Assembly (NCBI RefSeq): GCF_024227715.1
Contig: NZ_CP100448.1
Span: forward strand, 1,364,001 to 1,428,000
DNA from: Halomarina litorea
GTDB taxonomy: Archaea > Halobacteriota > Halobacteria > Halobacteriales > Haloarculaceae
Reading direction: 5' to 3'
DNA length: 64,000 nt
This document shows positions 25,082-34,462 of this stretch, piece by piece (positions within the stretch are counted from its first letter, which is position 1; each line of letters opens with the position of its first letter). A program made the translations under genes and the position numbers. The notes below the pieces were generated by a model, which had not been told where the DNA came from, did no database searches, and was given only the letters and a program-made list of their open reading frames with translations.

Positions 25082-25954
25082 TCAGTCGCCGGCGACGCCG
25101 CCCGTCTCCGCCCGCACCCTGTCGATGGCGTCCCCGACATCCGCCCCCGCCTCGGCGGCGCGTTCGAGGATGACGTCGGCCATCAGCGGTTCGGTCCCCA
25201 CCGCACCGGCGTACCAGATGTTCGTCCCGTCTACCTCTGCTGGTACGTCGTACCCCGTCCGGTAGTCGTCGGTGATGCCCATGTCCTCGGGGATGTCCTC
25301 CTGCGTGTGGAACCCGTCGGCGACGAACAGGGGGACGACGACCACGTCGTCGCTCTCGAAGAACTCGGCGACGTCGTCCACCTCGGGGTCCTCGTCCATG
25401 AACAGAGCCTCCACCTCGTCGAAGCGGCCCGTCTCGCGGATGCGGTCGGCGTGGTAGTGGATGGCCTTCGCGCTGTTCTCGTTGCGTTCGGTGCCGTGGC
25501 CGACGACGGCGAGGCCGAACCCGGGCCCCACGTCCGGGTCGCCGGTGACCGTCTCCGCACGCTGGACGATGACGTCGGCCATCGAGCCGTGCGTGCCGAC
25601 CGGCCCGCAGTAGTGGACCGTCTTGTCCACGTCTCCCGCCCGCAGGGTGGCGTGACTCGCGCTGGTGCCGTCGGAGTCCCACTCCGAGACGTCCCAGTCG
25701 TCGAGGCGGAGTTCGCGCGGGATGACGTCCTCCGTGAAGTACCCCTCCGAGATGAACAGGGGCACGACGAACACCTCGTCGGCTTCGACGGTTCGGAGTA
25801 CCTCCCGGAAGGACGGCTCCTCCTTCCAGAACGCCTCGCGCACCTCGTCGAACGCGCCGGAGGCGCGGATGGTGTCGGCGTGGTCGTACGTCGGCGTGCT
25901 CGAATCGGGGTTCAGGTGCGACCCGTGGGCGACGATGACGAGCGCCTGTGACAT
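25082..25954 (-). CDS. cbiX: Double-domain CbiX-type cobaltochelatase
   Basis: A 290-residue protein made of two CbiX/SirB-like domains, each opening with a His-containing motif: ALVIVAHGSHLNPDSS at residue 4 and LAVVGHGTERNENS near 150. The first-domain helix TYDHADTIRASGAFDEV parallels YHADRIRETGRFDEV in the second. CbiX inserts Co2+ into sirohydrochlorin in anaerobic cobalamin synthesis (nickel or iron in relatives). A fused tandem is the long form; in archaea the short form works as a homodimer. The ATG at 25954 is preferred to a GTG two codons ahead. Confidence 0.85.
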   Translation of the reverse strand: MSQALVIVAHGSHLNPDSSTPTYDHADTIRASGAFDEVREAFWKEEPSFREVLRTVEADEVFVVPLFISEGYFTEDVIPRELRLDDWDVSEWDSDGTSASHATLRAGDVDKTVHYCGPVGTHGSMADVIVQRAETVTGDPDVGPGFGLAVVGHGTERNENSAKAIHYHADRIRETGRFDEVEALFMDEDPEVDDVAEFFESDDVVVVPLFVADGFHTQEDIPEDMGITDDYRTGYDVPAEVDGTNIWYAGAVGTEPLMADVILERAAEAGADVGDAIDRVRAETGGVAGD

Positions 25955-26040
25955 TGCCACGGCTAGGGGGAGCGGCGGCTTAGGGCCTTCGTCCCCGGCG
26001 ACCCGCGGCGCTTATGTCCCGACGCCCCGCGGGAGGGCAC

Positions 26041-26541
26041 ATGTCACTCGCCGCCGCGGCCCGCGACGCCGTCCGGGCCCGACCGTTCCTCCACGACGCC
26101 CTCCGCGCGGGCGTCGTCAACTACGCCGCCGCCGCCCGGCTGCTCGCCGAGGAGTCAGACGCGCTCGCCGACGCCGACGAGGAGACGGTCACCGCCGCGC
26201 TCCGACGGTTCGCGGGGGAACTGGACGAGTACGAACCGCCCCGTGGAGACGCCCGCGTCTCGATGAAGAGCGGCCTCGGCCCCGTCGAGAGCAACGGGGC
26301 CGACGAGAGTGACGACTCTCTCCTCCGGGTCGGCGGGACGACTCTCGCCGACGGCGGGTCGCTCACGGGCATCCTCGCGTCGGGTACCGTCGACGCCCCG
26401 CTACTGGCGAACGTCGTCGGCCGACTGGAGGCCGCCGACGTACCGGCGACGGCGGCGGGCGTCGCGGGGGACTCTCTCCTCGTCGTGGTCGAACGCCGCG
26501 ACGGGCCGACGGCGCTCCGAATCGTCGAGGACGTGCTCTGA
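26041..26541 (+). CDS. DUF7523-type haloarchaeal protein
   Basis: A 166-residue protein. The N-terminus AARDAVRARPFLHDALRAGVVNYAAAARLL reads as a helix-turn-helix-like bundle; given here in part, AAARDAVRARPFLHDAL. The C-terminal half (GGTTLADGGSLTGILASG, VPATAAGVAGDSLLVVVERR) has an ACT-like pattern. I believe it is DUF7523. ACT-type domains often bind amino acids, so a regulator is possible, but nothing shows which ligand. The ATG at 26041 is preferred to a GTG or ATG nine codons earlier because the conserved sequence begins there. Confidence 0.68.
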   Translation: MSLAAAARDAVRARPFLHDALRAGVVNYAAAARLLAEESDALADADEETVTAALRRFAGELDEYEPPRGDARVSMKSGLGPVESNGADESDDSLLRVGGTTLADGGSLTGILASGTVDAPLLANVVGRLEAADVPATAAGVAGDSLLVVVERRDGPTALRIVEDVL

Positions 26542-26552
26542 GCCAGTCAGAC

Positions 26553-27719
26553 TCAGACTGACTCCACGCGGAGGCCGTCGTCGGGCGCACAGGCGTAGAC
26601 GTCCGCTTCCCTCCCCGTTCGCTCGGGGTACTCGCGGTCGACGGCCTCCCGGAAGGCGTCGACCGTGTCCGGGCGGACGAGGGCGACGACGCTCCCGCCG
26701 AACCCGCCGCCGGTCATCCGTGCCCCGTAGACGCCCTCGATCCCGCCGGCAATTTCTACGACCGCGTCCAGTTCCGCACAGCTCACTTCGTAGTCGTCGC
26801 GCAGGCTCGCGTGGGAGGCCCACATCCGGTCGCCCGCAGTCTCGTAGTCCTCCCGTCGAAGTGCGTCGGCCGCCTCGCGCACTCGCTCGTTCTCCCGGAC
26901 GACGTGGCGACACCGCAGTTCGACGGTCTCGGGGAGCGAGGGAGCCACGCGCGCGAACGCCTCCGGGGTGACGTCGCGGAGGGCGTCGAAGTCCCTGTCG
27001 AGTTCGGCGGCCAGCAGTTCGACCCCGCGCTCACAGGTCGCCCGTCGCTCGCCGTAGGCAGAGTCGGCGAGTTCGTGGTGGACGTTCGTATCGACGGCCA
27101 CCAGTCGCGCCCGGTCGGCGTCGAGGGGGACGTACTCGGCGTCGAGGCTCCGACAGTCGAGTTCGAGGGCGTGGTCCGCCCGTCCGAAGACGGTGGCGAA
27201 CTGGTCGAGGACACCACAGGAGACGCCGACGAACTCGTTCTCGGCACGTCGGCAGGTCCGCGCGAGGTCCGTCGGGTCGGGGACGACTTCAGCCAACTCA
27301 CACAGCGCGCCCGCGACGGCGACTTCCAGCGCCGCCGACGAGGCGAGACCCGCGCCGGGTGGGACGTCGCTGGCGATAGCGAGGTCCGCCCCGGGCGTCG
27401 AGACGCCCTCCTCGCGGAGCGCCCACGTCACGCCCGCGACGTAGTCCGTCCACGTCCCAGTGGAGTCGCCGTCGAGGGGGACGACGCGTTCCTCGTCCGT
27501 CGCCTCCGAGGAGACGCGCAGTCGGTCGTCGTCCCTCTCTCGTGCGGCGACGGCGGTTCGGCGGTCGATGGCGGCGGGGAGGACCCAGCCGTCGTTGTAG
27601 TCGGTGTGGCCGCCGACGAGGTTGACACGGCCGGGTGCGCTCGTGGTGCAAGCGGGCGGGTCGAACCGCTCGGCACATTCGCGGTGCGCCCGTTCGACGG
27701 GAGGGGCGGTGCTGGTCAC
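26553..27719 (-). CDS. galK: GHMP kinase, galactokinase family (GalK)
   Basis: A 388-residue sugar kinase of the GHMP superfamily. Galactokinase motif 1 reads APGRVNLVGGHTDYNDG (residues 29-44), motif 2 VPPGAGLASSAALEVAV binds ATP, and the C-terminal motif is GARMTGGGFGGSV. In galactokinases the second Gly of NLVGGHTDY is normally Glu (GEH) and contacts galactose, so the substrate could differ. The catalytic Asp region is in SCGVLDQFATVFG. The gene starts with GTG, stands alone, convergent with the DUF7523 gene and divergent from cysS. Galactokinase fits best, but another hexose is possible. Confidence 0.85.
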   Translation of the reverse strand: MTSTAPPVERAHRECAERFDPPACTTSAPGRVNLVGGHTDYNDGWVLPAAIDRRTAVAARERDDDRLRVSSEATDEERVVPLDGDSTGTWTDYVAGVTWALREEGVSTPGADLAIASDVPPGAGLASSAALEVAVAGALCELAEVVPDPTDLARTCRRAENEFVGVSCGVLDQFATVFGRADHALELDCRSLDAEYVPLDADRARLVAVDTNVHHELADSAYGERRATCERGVELLAAELDRDFDALRDVTPEAFARVAPSLPETVELRCRHVVRENERVREAADALRREDYETAGDRMWASHASLRDDYEVSCAELDAVVEIAGGIEGVYGARMTGGGFGGSVVALVRPDTVDAFREAVDREYPERTGREADVYACAPDDGLRVESV

Positions 27720-27820
27720 ACGGGGCGTCGGGGTGCCTCGCTGTTAGGTGGCACGCCTGGGGCGCGAGGCGCTCTCACGGTTCCGACGGATTGAAACGCG
27801 CCTCCGTGGAACTCCCACCG

Positions 27821-29305
27821 ATGACCCTACGCGTGACCAACACGCTCTCGGGCGAACGGGAGGCCTTCGAGCCACAGGACGACACCGTGCTCCTCTACGT
27901 CTGTGGCCTCACCGTCTCCGACCCCGCCCACCTCGGCCACGCACGCCTCTGGACGCACGCCGACGTGGTCCACCGCTGGCTCTCGCACGTGGGCTACGAC
28001 GTGCGACACGTCGAGAACATCACGGACGTAAACGAGAAGATCGTCGCCCGCATCGGCGAGGCCGGCGACGACGAGGCCGACGTCGCGCGGACCTACACCG
28101 CCGAGATACTGGAGAACATGCGCGCGCTGAACCTGAAGCGCGCGGAGGTGTACCCCCGCGTGACCGAACACGTTCCCGAAATCGTCGACCTCATCGAGAC
28201 GCTCGTGGAGGGCGGCCACGCCTACGAGTCCAACGGGTCGGTGTACTTCGACACCACGACGTTCGAGGAGTACGGCAAACTCTCGAACCAGTCCATCGAG
28301 GACCTCGAATCGCAGGGGCCGGACGACGAACGCTCGGAGAAGCGCAACCCGACCGACTTCGCCCTCTGGAAGGCCGGCGGCGTCCCCGCGAGCGACGTCG
28401 CGGAACACCGTCACGAGGGGGCGGCCCCGGCCGAGGAGGCCTCCGAGGGTGCCCAGACGTGGGACTCGCCGTGGGGCGAGGGCCGCCCCGGGTGGCACAT
28501 CGAGTGCTCCGCGATGAGCATGACGCACCTCGGGGAGACGCTGGACATCCACATGGGCGGGCAGGACCTCGTCTTCCCGCACCACGAGAACGAGGTGGCC
28601 CAGAGCGAGGCGGCCACGGGTGAACCGTTCGCCCGATACTGGCTCCACGTCCGCCTGCTGGAGATGGACGGCGAGAAGATGAGTTCGAGCCTCGGCAACT
28701 TCTGGACCGTCGGGGACGCCATCGCCGAACTCGGCGCGGACGTGGTCCGGACGTTCCTCCTCTCGACGGCCTACGACTCCCGGCAGACCTACTCCGAGGC
28801 CACCATCTCGGAGGCCGAGGAGCGCTGGGAACGACTCGACCGCGCCTACGAGCGGGCGACGGAGGCAGTAGACGGCCCCGACGCCTACGCCACCGTCACC
28901 GACGAGGCCCTCCGCGGGACCGTCGAATCGACCCGCGAGGCGTTCACCGAGGCGATGAACGAGAACTTCAACACCCGGGAGGCGATTGCGGCCCTCCTCG
29001 ACCTCGGGCGGGCCGTGAATCGCCACGCCGACGAGTCCGAGTGCTTCGACTATCGAGGGTTGCGCGAGGCCGTCGAGACGTTCGAGGAACTCGGTGGGGA
29101 CGTCCTCGGACTCGCCTTCGGTACCGAGGGGAGCGAGGGGGACGTCACCGTCGCGGGCGAAGTCGTCGAACTGGTCCTCGATCTGCGCGAACGGGAGCGC
29201 GCGGCGGGCAACTACGAGAAGGCGGACGGCCTGCGCGACGGGCTAGAGGCCCTCGGGGTCGAGGTAGAGGACACCGACGAGGGGCCGACGTTCCGCCTCC
29301 CCTGA
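27821..29305 (+). CDS. cysS: Cysteinyl-tRNA synthetase (CysS)
   Basis: A 494-residue class I synthetase charging tRNA-Cys. The HIGH motif appears as [10 protein letters not shown]; zinc ligands are Cys in YVCGLTV and IECSAM together with HHENE. The KMSKS loop reads [10 protein letters not shown]. The C-terminal part includes the DALR-like helical domain ([16 protein letters not shown]). The ATG at 27821 starts the family sequence directly; the frame is open further upstream without meaning. An acidic insertion around residue 200 ([14 protein letters not shown]) is typical halophile decoration. Confidence 0.95.
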   Translation: MTLRVTNTLSGEREAFEPQDDTVLLYVCGLTVSDPAHLGHARLWTHADVVHRWLSHVGYDVRHVENITDVNEKIVARIGEAGDDEADVARTYTAEILENMRALNLKRAEVYPRVTEHVPEIVDLIETLVEGGHAYESNGSVYFDTTTFEEYGKLSNQSIEDLESQGPDDERSEKRNPTDFALWKAGGVPASDVAEHRHEGAAPAEEASEGAQTWDSPWGEGRPGWHIECSAMSMTHLGETLDIHMGGQDLVFPHHENEVAQSEAATGEPFARYWLHVRLLEMDGEKMSSSLGNFWTVGDAIAELGADVVRTFLLSTAYDSRQTYSEATISEAEERWERLDRAYERATEAVDGPDAYATVTDEALRGTVESTREAFTEAMNENFNTREAIAALLDLGRAVNRHADESECFDYRGLREAVETFEELGGDVLGLAFGTEGSEGDVTVAGEVVELVLDLRERERAAGNYEKADGLRDGLEALGVEVEDTDEGPTFRLP

Positions 29306-29372
29306 GGCGGGGTCCCCCGTCGCCCTCGGCGCGGAGGCGTACCTTTTCCTCGGAGCGCCGTCAGAGCGGGGT

Positions 29373-29528
29373 ATGAATCGCGTCCGTGCGGTCGGGCTCC
29401 TCGTCACGGGGCTCGCCCTCGTCGGGTACGTCGTCGGCGCCGAGGCGGCCTATCCGGGCCGCGCGCTCACCCTGACGGGGCTGATGGTGGGGGTGGCGCT
29501 CGTCGCCATGTCGGGAGGGTGGGGATGA
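29373..29528 (+). CDS. 51-residue membrane protein
   Basis: A short open frame of 51 residues with two hydrophobic segments: residues 4-24 (VRAVGLLVTGLALVGYVVGA) and 31-46. Its stop overlaps the start of the CorA gene (ATG at 29525 inside ATGATGA-type junction), the usual sign of translational coupling. CTTTTCC about 26 bases ahead could serve as a TATA element. Short two-helix proteins beside transporters are sometimes modulators; I do not recognise this one. Confidence 0.6.
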   Translation: MNRVRAVGLLVTGLALVGYVVGAEAAYPGRALTLTGLMVGVALVAMSGGWG

Positions 29529-30517
29529 TACAGGTCGTCGTCTACAACCACGACGGGGTCCGGGTGGTCCCCGTCGACAGCGACGAGGACCTCGTCGCCG
29601 CCCGCGAGGCCGACGGGACGACGTGGGTCAGGGCGACCGAAGCCACCATCGACGAACTCGACCGGGTCGCCGACGCGTTCGGCATCCACCCGCTGGGGGT
29701 GGAGGACGTGGTTCGCAACGCCCGTCCGAAGACCGAGGAGTTCGCCGCCTACACGTTCGTCCTCGTCAAGGAGGCCGAACTCGCCCGCGGCGAGCAACCC
29801 TTCGACGAGGAGGTCCGCGACGAACCGGTCGGGGTCTTCCTGGGCGACGACTGGGTGTGTACGCTCTCGACGGAGGCGGTCTCCGCGGTCGACCGGGTGT
29901 GGACCGCGGTGGAACGCGGCGACGAGCGACTGCTCGAACGCGGGGCGGACTTCACCGCCTACCGCGTCGTCGACCGGCTCGTCGACGAGTACTTCGAACT
30001 GCTCGACCACGTCGAGTCCCAGATAGAGACCATCGAGGACGAGGTGCTCGTCTCGACGGGCATCGAGACGCTCGAACGCATCAACGGCGTCCGCCGCGAC
30101 CTGCTCGCCTTCCGCAAGACGGCGTGGCCCACGCGCGAGGCCGTCGGCGTCCTCGCGCGCGGCGACCCCGACCAGATTCGCCGGGAGAACGAGAAGTACT
30201 ACCGGGACGTCTACGACCACCTCGTGCAGGTCGTGGACCTCACGGAGACGTACCGCGACCTCGTTCGCGGCGCGCGAGACATCTACCTCAACACGGTCTC
30301 GCAGTCGACCAACGAGGTGATGAAGACGCTCACCGTCGTCGCCACCGTCTTCCTCCCGTTGACGTTCATCGCGGGCGTCTACGGCATGAACTTCGCCGAC
30401 GGGGCGTACGCCATGCCGGAACTCGCCTGGCCGTACGCCTACCCCGCCGCGATGCTCGGGATGGGTCTCGTCGCCCTCGTCATGCTCGCGTACTTCCGCC
30501 GACTGGAGTACATCTGA
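29525..30517 (+). CDS. corA: CorA family metal transporter
   Basis: A 330-residue divalent cation transporter, probably Mg2+ (Co2+/Ni2+ also possible). A large N-terminal cytoplasmic domain (residues 1-260) ends in the long stalk helix, then two membrane helices. The signature GMN sits in AGVYGMNFADGAYAMPEL, next to the first helix at about residues 270-290. The C-terminus is short and basic (FRRLEYI). The ATG at 29525 overlaps the stop of the 51-residue gene; a GTG two codons earlier is possible. Confidence 0.93.
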   Translation: MIQVVVYNHDGVRVVPVDSDEDLVAAREADGTTWVRATEATIDELDRVADAFGIHPLGVEDVVRNARPKTEEFAAYTFVLVKEAELARGEQPFDEEVRDEPVGVFLGDDWVCTLSTEAVSAVDRVWTAVERGDERLLERGADFTAYRVVDRLVDEYFELLDHVESQIETIEDEVLVSTGIETLERINGVRRDLLAFRKTAWPTREAVGVLARGDPDQIRRENEKYYRDVYDHLVQVVDLTETYRDLVRGARDIYLNTVSQSTNEVMKTLTVVATVFLPLTFIAGVYGMNFADGAYAMPELAWPYAYPAAMLGMGLVALVMLAYFRRLEYI

Positions 30518-30607
30518 TGACGTCCGAGAGCGGCCCCGGCGGGTCGCCGGTGTCCCTGCAGGCCTGTCGTTCTTCTTCGCCCTCCGCGTATCGGGTCCAT
30601 CGTCCGA

Positions 30608-31627
30608 ATGACGCCCTGTGAGTACCCCCCGCCCGTCGAGGCGGGCGACCGTGTCGCCGTCCTCTCCCCGTCGCACGCCGCCCCCGCCGCCTTCGACCGC
30701 GGACTCGACCGACTCCGCTCGTTCGACGTCGACCCCGTGGTCTACCCCACCGCGCGCCGCGAGACGGAGTGGCTCCGGGACCACCCCGAGGAACGCGCCG
30801 CCGACCTCGAACGGGCGTTCGCCGACCCGTCGATTCGCGGCGTCGTCGCCACGATGGGCGGGAACGTCGCCGTGCAGGTGCGCTCCCGACTCGACCTCGA
30901 CGTCCTCGAACGCAACCCCACCCGCTTTCTCGGGGGCAGCGACAACACCCACCTCCACTCGCTGCTCACGCGGTGCGGGCAGGTCTCGCACTACGGGGGC
31001 CAGCTCTTCCCGGACCTCGTCGCCGACGACGAGATGCACCCCTACACCCGCCGGCACGTCCGGCGGGCGCTCCGGTCGACCTCGCACGGGCAGGTCGACC
31101 CCGCCGACGAGTGGACCGACGAGTACGCGGACTTCGAGGAGGGGACGGTCCGGTCGTGGTACCCCGGCGACGGCTGGACGTGGCACCTGCCGGGTGCCGA
31201 CGAGACTCCGGTTCGCGGCCCCCTCGTCGGGGGATGCCTGTCGATGCTCCGGATGCAACTCGCCCTCGGGGCCCCCGGCCCCCTCGCCGACCCCGAGGGC
31301 TGTGTCCTCGTCGTCGAGACGTCCGGGGAGACGCCGCCGCCGGCCGCCGTCGAGCGGTTCTTCACCGTCCTCGGCGAACGGGGCGCCCTCGGAAGCCTCG
31401 CAGCACTCCTCGTCGGCCGTCCCGAGACGCCCTCGCGGGACCCGGCCGAACGTGAGCGCTACCGGACGGCCCAGCGCCGGGCGGTCACGCGGACGGTCGA
31501 TACCTACGCCCCGGACCTCCCGGTCGTCTTCGACCTCGACGTGGGCCACACCGCGCCGGTGTTGCCACTCCCCCTCGGTGCGACCACCGAGGTCGACCCC
31601 GGTGAACGGACCATCCGGTTCCCGTAG
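30608..31627 (+). CDS. S66 family peptidase (LD-carboxypeptidase-like)
   Basis: A 339-residue protein with the S66 fold. The nucleophile is Ser111 in FLGGSDNTHLHSLL. The Glu of the triad lies in VLVVETSGETP and the His in DLDVGHTAPVLPL. Archaea lack murein, so the natural substrate is not peptidoglycan LD-peptides; the family also includes MccF, which cleaves aminoacyl nucleotides and gives microcin C immunity. Detoxification of peptide- or nucleotide-like compounds is a fair inference. It follows corA by 90 bases on the same strand. Confidence 0.87.
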   Translation: MTPCEYPPPVEAGDRVAVLSPSHAAPAAFDRGLDRLRSFDVDPVVYPTARRETEWLRDHPEERAADLERAFADPSIRGVVATMGGNVAVQVRSRLDLDVLERNPTRFLGGSDNTHLHSLLTRCGQVSHYGGQLFPDLVADDEMHPYTRRHVRRALRSTSHGQVDPADEWTDEYADFEEGTVRSWYPGDGWTWHLPGADETPVRGPLVGGCLSMLRMQLALGAPGPLADPEGCVLVVETSGETPPPAAVERFFTVLGERGALGSLAALLVGRPETPSRDPAERERYRTAQRRAVTRTVDTYAPDLPVVFDLDVGHTAPVLPLPLGATTEVDPGERTIRFP

Positions 31628-31677
31628 TCTGGACGGGACTCCCGACTCCGACCGCCGACTGCCTCCCGGCGCTTCGC

Positions 31678-32916
31678 CTACGCGCCCAGCGCCAGCGGCC
31701 CCATCAGCACGCCCATCAGGTGTGCCCGGCGGACGCCGAAGCGGACCGGGACCTGCCCGACGACGCCCGCGGCGGCCAGAATCCCGACGCCGAGGGCCCC
31801 GGCGAACAGGTACGAGAGCACGCAGAGCATCGCCAGCACGCCCAGCGAGAGGCGGGTGTAGTCCGCCCGACCCACGGTTTCGAGGTAGGCGTCCCCGAGG
31901 ACGACGACGAGGGCGAACCCCGCGACCGCCGCCAGCGCCACCGCGCCGAGCAAGAGGGGGAGCGTCCCCCCGTCCGCGGGCACCCCCGTCTCCGACAGCG
32001 CGACGAGGACGCCCGTCCGGGGACTGCCGAGGGCGACGAGGGCGAACAGCGCGAAGATGGTGTTCGCGGTGTTGACGCCGCTGGTGGCGACGACGAACCC
32101 CCGCGCGCCGTACTTGCCGGGGACGGCGAGGAGCGCCAGCGTCGCCGCGACGGCGCTCGACACGCCGGGGAGGTAGCCCACCACCGCCCCCGCGAGCGTG
32201 CCCACCCCGCCCAGACCGGCGACTGCCCCGCGGGAGACGAACACGGGCGCGTCTTCCTGCGGCGGGACGCCCGCACCGCCGACGGCGTCGAGGAGGACGG
32301 GGACGCCGAACAGCCCCGCGAACAGCGGCGTGAGGACGCTCCCCGCCAGCGGGCCGCCGACGGGCAGGTCGAGCGTCAGGAGCCCGAGGGCGGCGCTGGC
32401 GGCGAACGCGCAGGCCCCGCCGAGTCGGGCCGGCCAGTCGCGTTCGGTGAGCACCAGGGCGAGGGCGGTCCCGCCGAGGACGACCGGGAGGTTCGAGCGG
32501 ACTGTCGGGTACACTGCCGTGACCGCCTCCGTCACCGGTATCGCGAGGGGGACGGTGAGGACGACGGCGACGCCACTCCCGAGCGCCGAGAGCCGGAGCG
32601 CCTCCCTCCCTCGCCCTTCGAGGACGAGACGGTGGCCGGGGAGCGCCCCCGCGGCCATCGCCGGGTCCGGCACCCCGAGGGCGAGCGCGGGCACCACGTC
32701 GAGGAACGTGTGGACGACGCCCGCCGCGAGCATCGCACACCCGACGAGCGCGGGGGGGCCGGGCGCGTGCGGCGCGACCGCCGCCAGCAGGAGCGCCATG
32801 TTGTTCGCGTGGAGCCCCGGGACGAGACCGCTCGCGGTCCCCAGCACGCAGCCCCCGAGCGTGAACGCGAGCAGGGAGAGTGCGAACTCCGGGGCGACGG
32901 CGAGGCGAGGGTCCAT
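31678..32916 (-). CDS. TctA-like permease, no TctB or TctC beside it
   Basis: A 412-residue membrane protein with about twelve hydrophobic segments and two pseudo-repeats: ASGLVPGLHANNMALLLAAV (residues about 29-48) and GYLPGVSSAVAATLALLAV further on. The PGLHxN and PGVSS glycine-proline loops characterise the TctA/DUF112 large subunit of tripartite tricarboxylate transporters. No small membrane subunit or periplasmic binding protein is adjacent, which is usual for archaeal members. Substrate unknown. It is convergent with the S66 gene. Confidence 0.8.
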   Translation of the reverse strand: MDPRLAVAPEFALSLLAFTLGGCVLGTASGLVPGLHANNMALLLAAVAPHAPGPPALVGCAMLAAGVVHTFLDVVPALALGVPDPAMAAGALPGHRLVLEGRGREALRLSALGSGVAVVLTVPLAIPVTEAVTAVYPTVRSNLPVVLGGTALALVLTERDWPARLGGACAFAASAALGLLTLDLPVGGPLAGSVLTPLFAGLFGVPVLLDAVGGAGVPPQEDAPVFVSRGAVAGLGGVGTLAGAVVGYLPGVSSAVAATLALLAVPGKYGARGFVVATSGVNTANTIFALFALVALGSPRTGVLVALSETGVPADGGTLPLLLGAVALAAVAGFALVVVLGDAYLETVGRADYTRLSLGVLAMLCVLSYLFAGALGVGILAAAGVVGQVPVRFGVRRAHLMGVLMGPLALGA

Positions 32917-33049
32917 CGCGCCGGAGTGGTCCCGTCACCGCACTTGAACTCACGGGTCGTCCGCGAGCGCCGGACGGTGCCGTCGCTCGGCGCGCGAAAG
33001 AACGAGAAGGTTCGCAGTCGGGACTGCGGCCGGAGCCGCGCGGTCCCGT

Positions 33050-33394
33050 TTAACCGAAGAGCTCGCCGAGGCCTTCGCCGGAGGCGTCGTCCTCCTCTTC
33101 CTCGTCGTCGCCGTCGTCGGCGTCGGCTTCCTCGGCCTCGTCGGCACCCTCGTCGGCTGCCTCGTCGGCCTCGCCGCCCGCGCTGGCACCGCCCGCGGCC
33201 CCACCGGCGGCGGGGACGGCGGCGGCCTGCTCGACGGCCTCCTCGATGTCGACGTCCTCGAGTGCGGCGACGAGCGCCTTCACGCGGGACTCCTCGACAT
33301 CGACACCAGCGGCCTCGAGGACGCTGGTCAGGTTGTCTTCGTTGATCTCTTCGCCGGTCTCGTTCAGGATGAGTGCTGCGTAGATGTACTCCAT
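33050..33394 (-). CDS. rpl12: Ribosomal protein P1/L12
   Basis: A 114-residue archaeal stalk protein, equivalent to eukaryotic P1/P2 and functionally to bacterial L7/L12. N-terminal dimerisation domain [20 protein letters not shown]; an Ala/Gly-rich hinge ([18 protein letters not shown]); and an acidic tail ending GEGLGELFG, which recruits elongation factors. Last gene of the L1-L10-L12 group, 18 bases after L10. An acidic tail of the same kind ends L10. Confidence 0.97.
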   Translation of the reverse strand: MEYIYAALILNETGEEINEDNLTSVLEAAGVDVEESRVKALVAALEDVDIEEAVEQAAAVPAAGGAAGGASAGGEADEAADEGADEAEEADADDGDDEEEEDDASGEGLGELFG

Positions 33395-33412
33395 TGGTTG
33401 AATTCCTCGTTG

Positions 33413-34462
33413 TTATCCGAACATCGCGCCGAGCGCGTCGCCACCGTCCTCGTCGTCGTCCTCGTCGTCGGTGTCGTCGGCGTCGGCTTCCTGGTCGTCT
33501 GCCTGTTCGTCCTCGCCCTCGTCGGTGTCGGTGGTCTCCTCGCCAGCCGTGTCGGGGGCGGCGAGGTCAGCACCGCGCAGTTCCTCCGGGAGCGCCTCCT
33601 CGTCGTCGATGAGGGCCGCGAGCGCGCGCATCTGCGCGTCGGCCTTGGCGACGAGGTCGTCCGCGATGTCGGGGCTCTCGATGGCCGCGAAGAGCCCGAG
33701 CGAGCGGGCCTCGTTGCTCGCCTTGGCGAGCAGGAGGTCCGCGGTGCGGGCCGTCGGGTAGACGGCGTTGACCGAGAGGTTGCGCCCGGCGGCGACCGCG
33801 CTCTCGATGTCGGCGCGGTACTCCTCGACGTCGATGGCGAGTTCCTCGGGGTCGAAGAACACGCCGTCGGAGTAGACGCCGCGGAGGTCGAGCCCGACCT
33901 CCTTCGGTTCGATGCCGAGTTCGCTCAGGACGTTCGACAGCTGTGCGTCGACCTCCTCGCCGGCCTCGAGGACCGTCGAGTCGGAGAGCACCTGGATGGA
34001 GCCGTCCTGGATGCGGGCGTCGGCACCCACCTGCTGGAGTTCACCCACGAAGGGACCGGGGTCGATGCCCGTGTCGCCCTCGGGGATGACGATGTCGTTG
34101 GGTGCGACTTCGCCGGCGTTGATGGGGGCGGGCGTCTTCGACTCCTCGAGCTGTTTGTACAGCCCGAAGGGGTTGTCGTTGGTCCCGATGAGACCGACCT
34201 GCCCCTCGATGTGTTCGACGAGCTGTTCGAGGCCGTCGTCGACCTCCTCCAGTGCGCGGACCATCAGCGTATTGCGCGAGACGCGCAGTTCCGCCGTGCC
34301 GTGCAGGTCCTTGCGCATGGCCTGGAGCTGCCGGCTGGGGATGCCCGCGAGGTTGACCACGCCGACGCTCTCGTAGCGCGAGAGCGTCTCGGTGAGCGCG
34401 TCGACCTCCTCCTGTTTCCACTGGGGGATGGTCTCTGTCTTGCGTTCGCTCTCTGCGGACAT
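33413..34462 (-). CDS. rpl10: Ribosomal protein P0/L10
   Basis: A 349-residue stalk base protein that binds 23S rRNA and carries several L12 dimers. The rRNA-binding N-terminal half includes [19 protein letters not shown] and [13 protein letters not shown]12-anchoring helices follow near residues 235-300, and the acidic C-terminus ends ALGAMFG like L12. The ATG immediately follows the L1 stop (TAAATG). Confidence 0.97.
   Translation of the reverse strand: MSAESERKTETIPQWKQEEVDALTETLSRYESVGVVNLAGIPSRQLQAMRKDLHGTAELRVSRNTLMVRALEEVDDGLEQLVEHIEGQVGLIGTNDNPFGLYKQLEESKTPAPINAGEVAPNDIVIPEGDTGIDPGPFVGELQQVGADARIQDGSIQVLSDSTVLEAGEEVDAQLSNVLSELGIEPKEVGLDLRGVYSDGVFFDPEELAIDVEEYRADIESAVAAGRNLSVNAVYPTARTADLLLAKASNEARSLGLFAAIESPDIADDLVAKADAQMRALAALIDDEEALPEELRGADLAAPDTAGEETTDTDEGEDEQADDQEADADDTDDEDDDEDGGDALGAMFG

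Noticed and set aside
29450-32953. Very long minus-strand open frame (over 1,100 codons) across corA, the S66 gene and the TctA gene
   Set aside because: It is antisense shadow of well-supported genes in GC-rich DNA: arginine- and glycine-rich, no family motifs.
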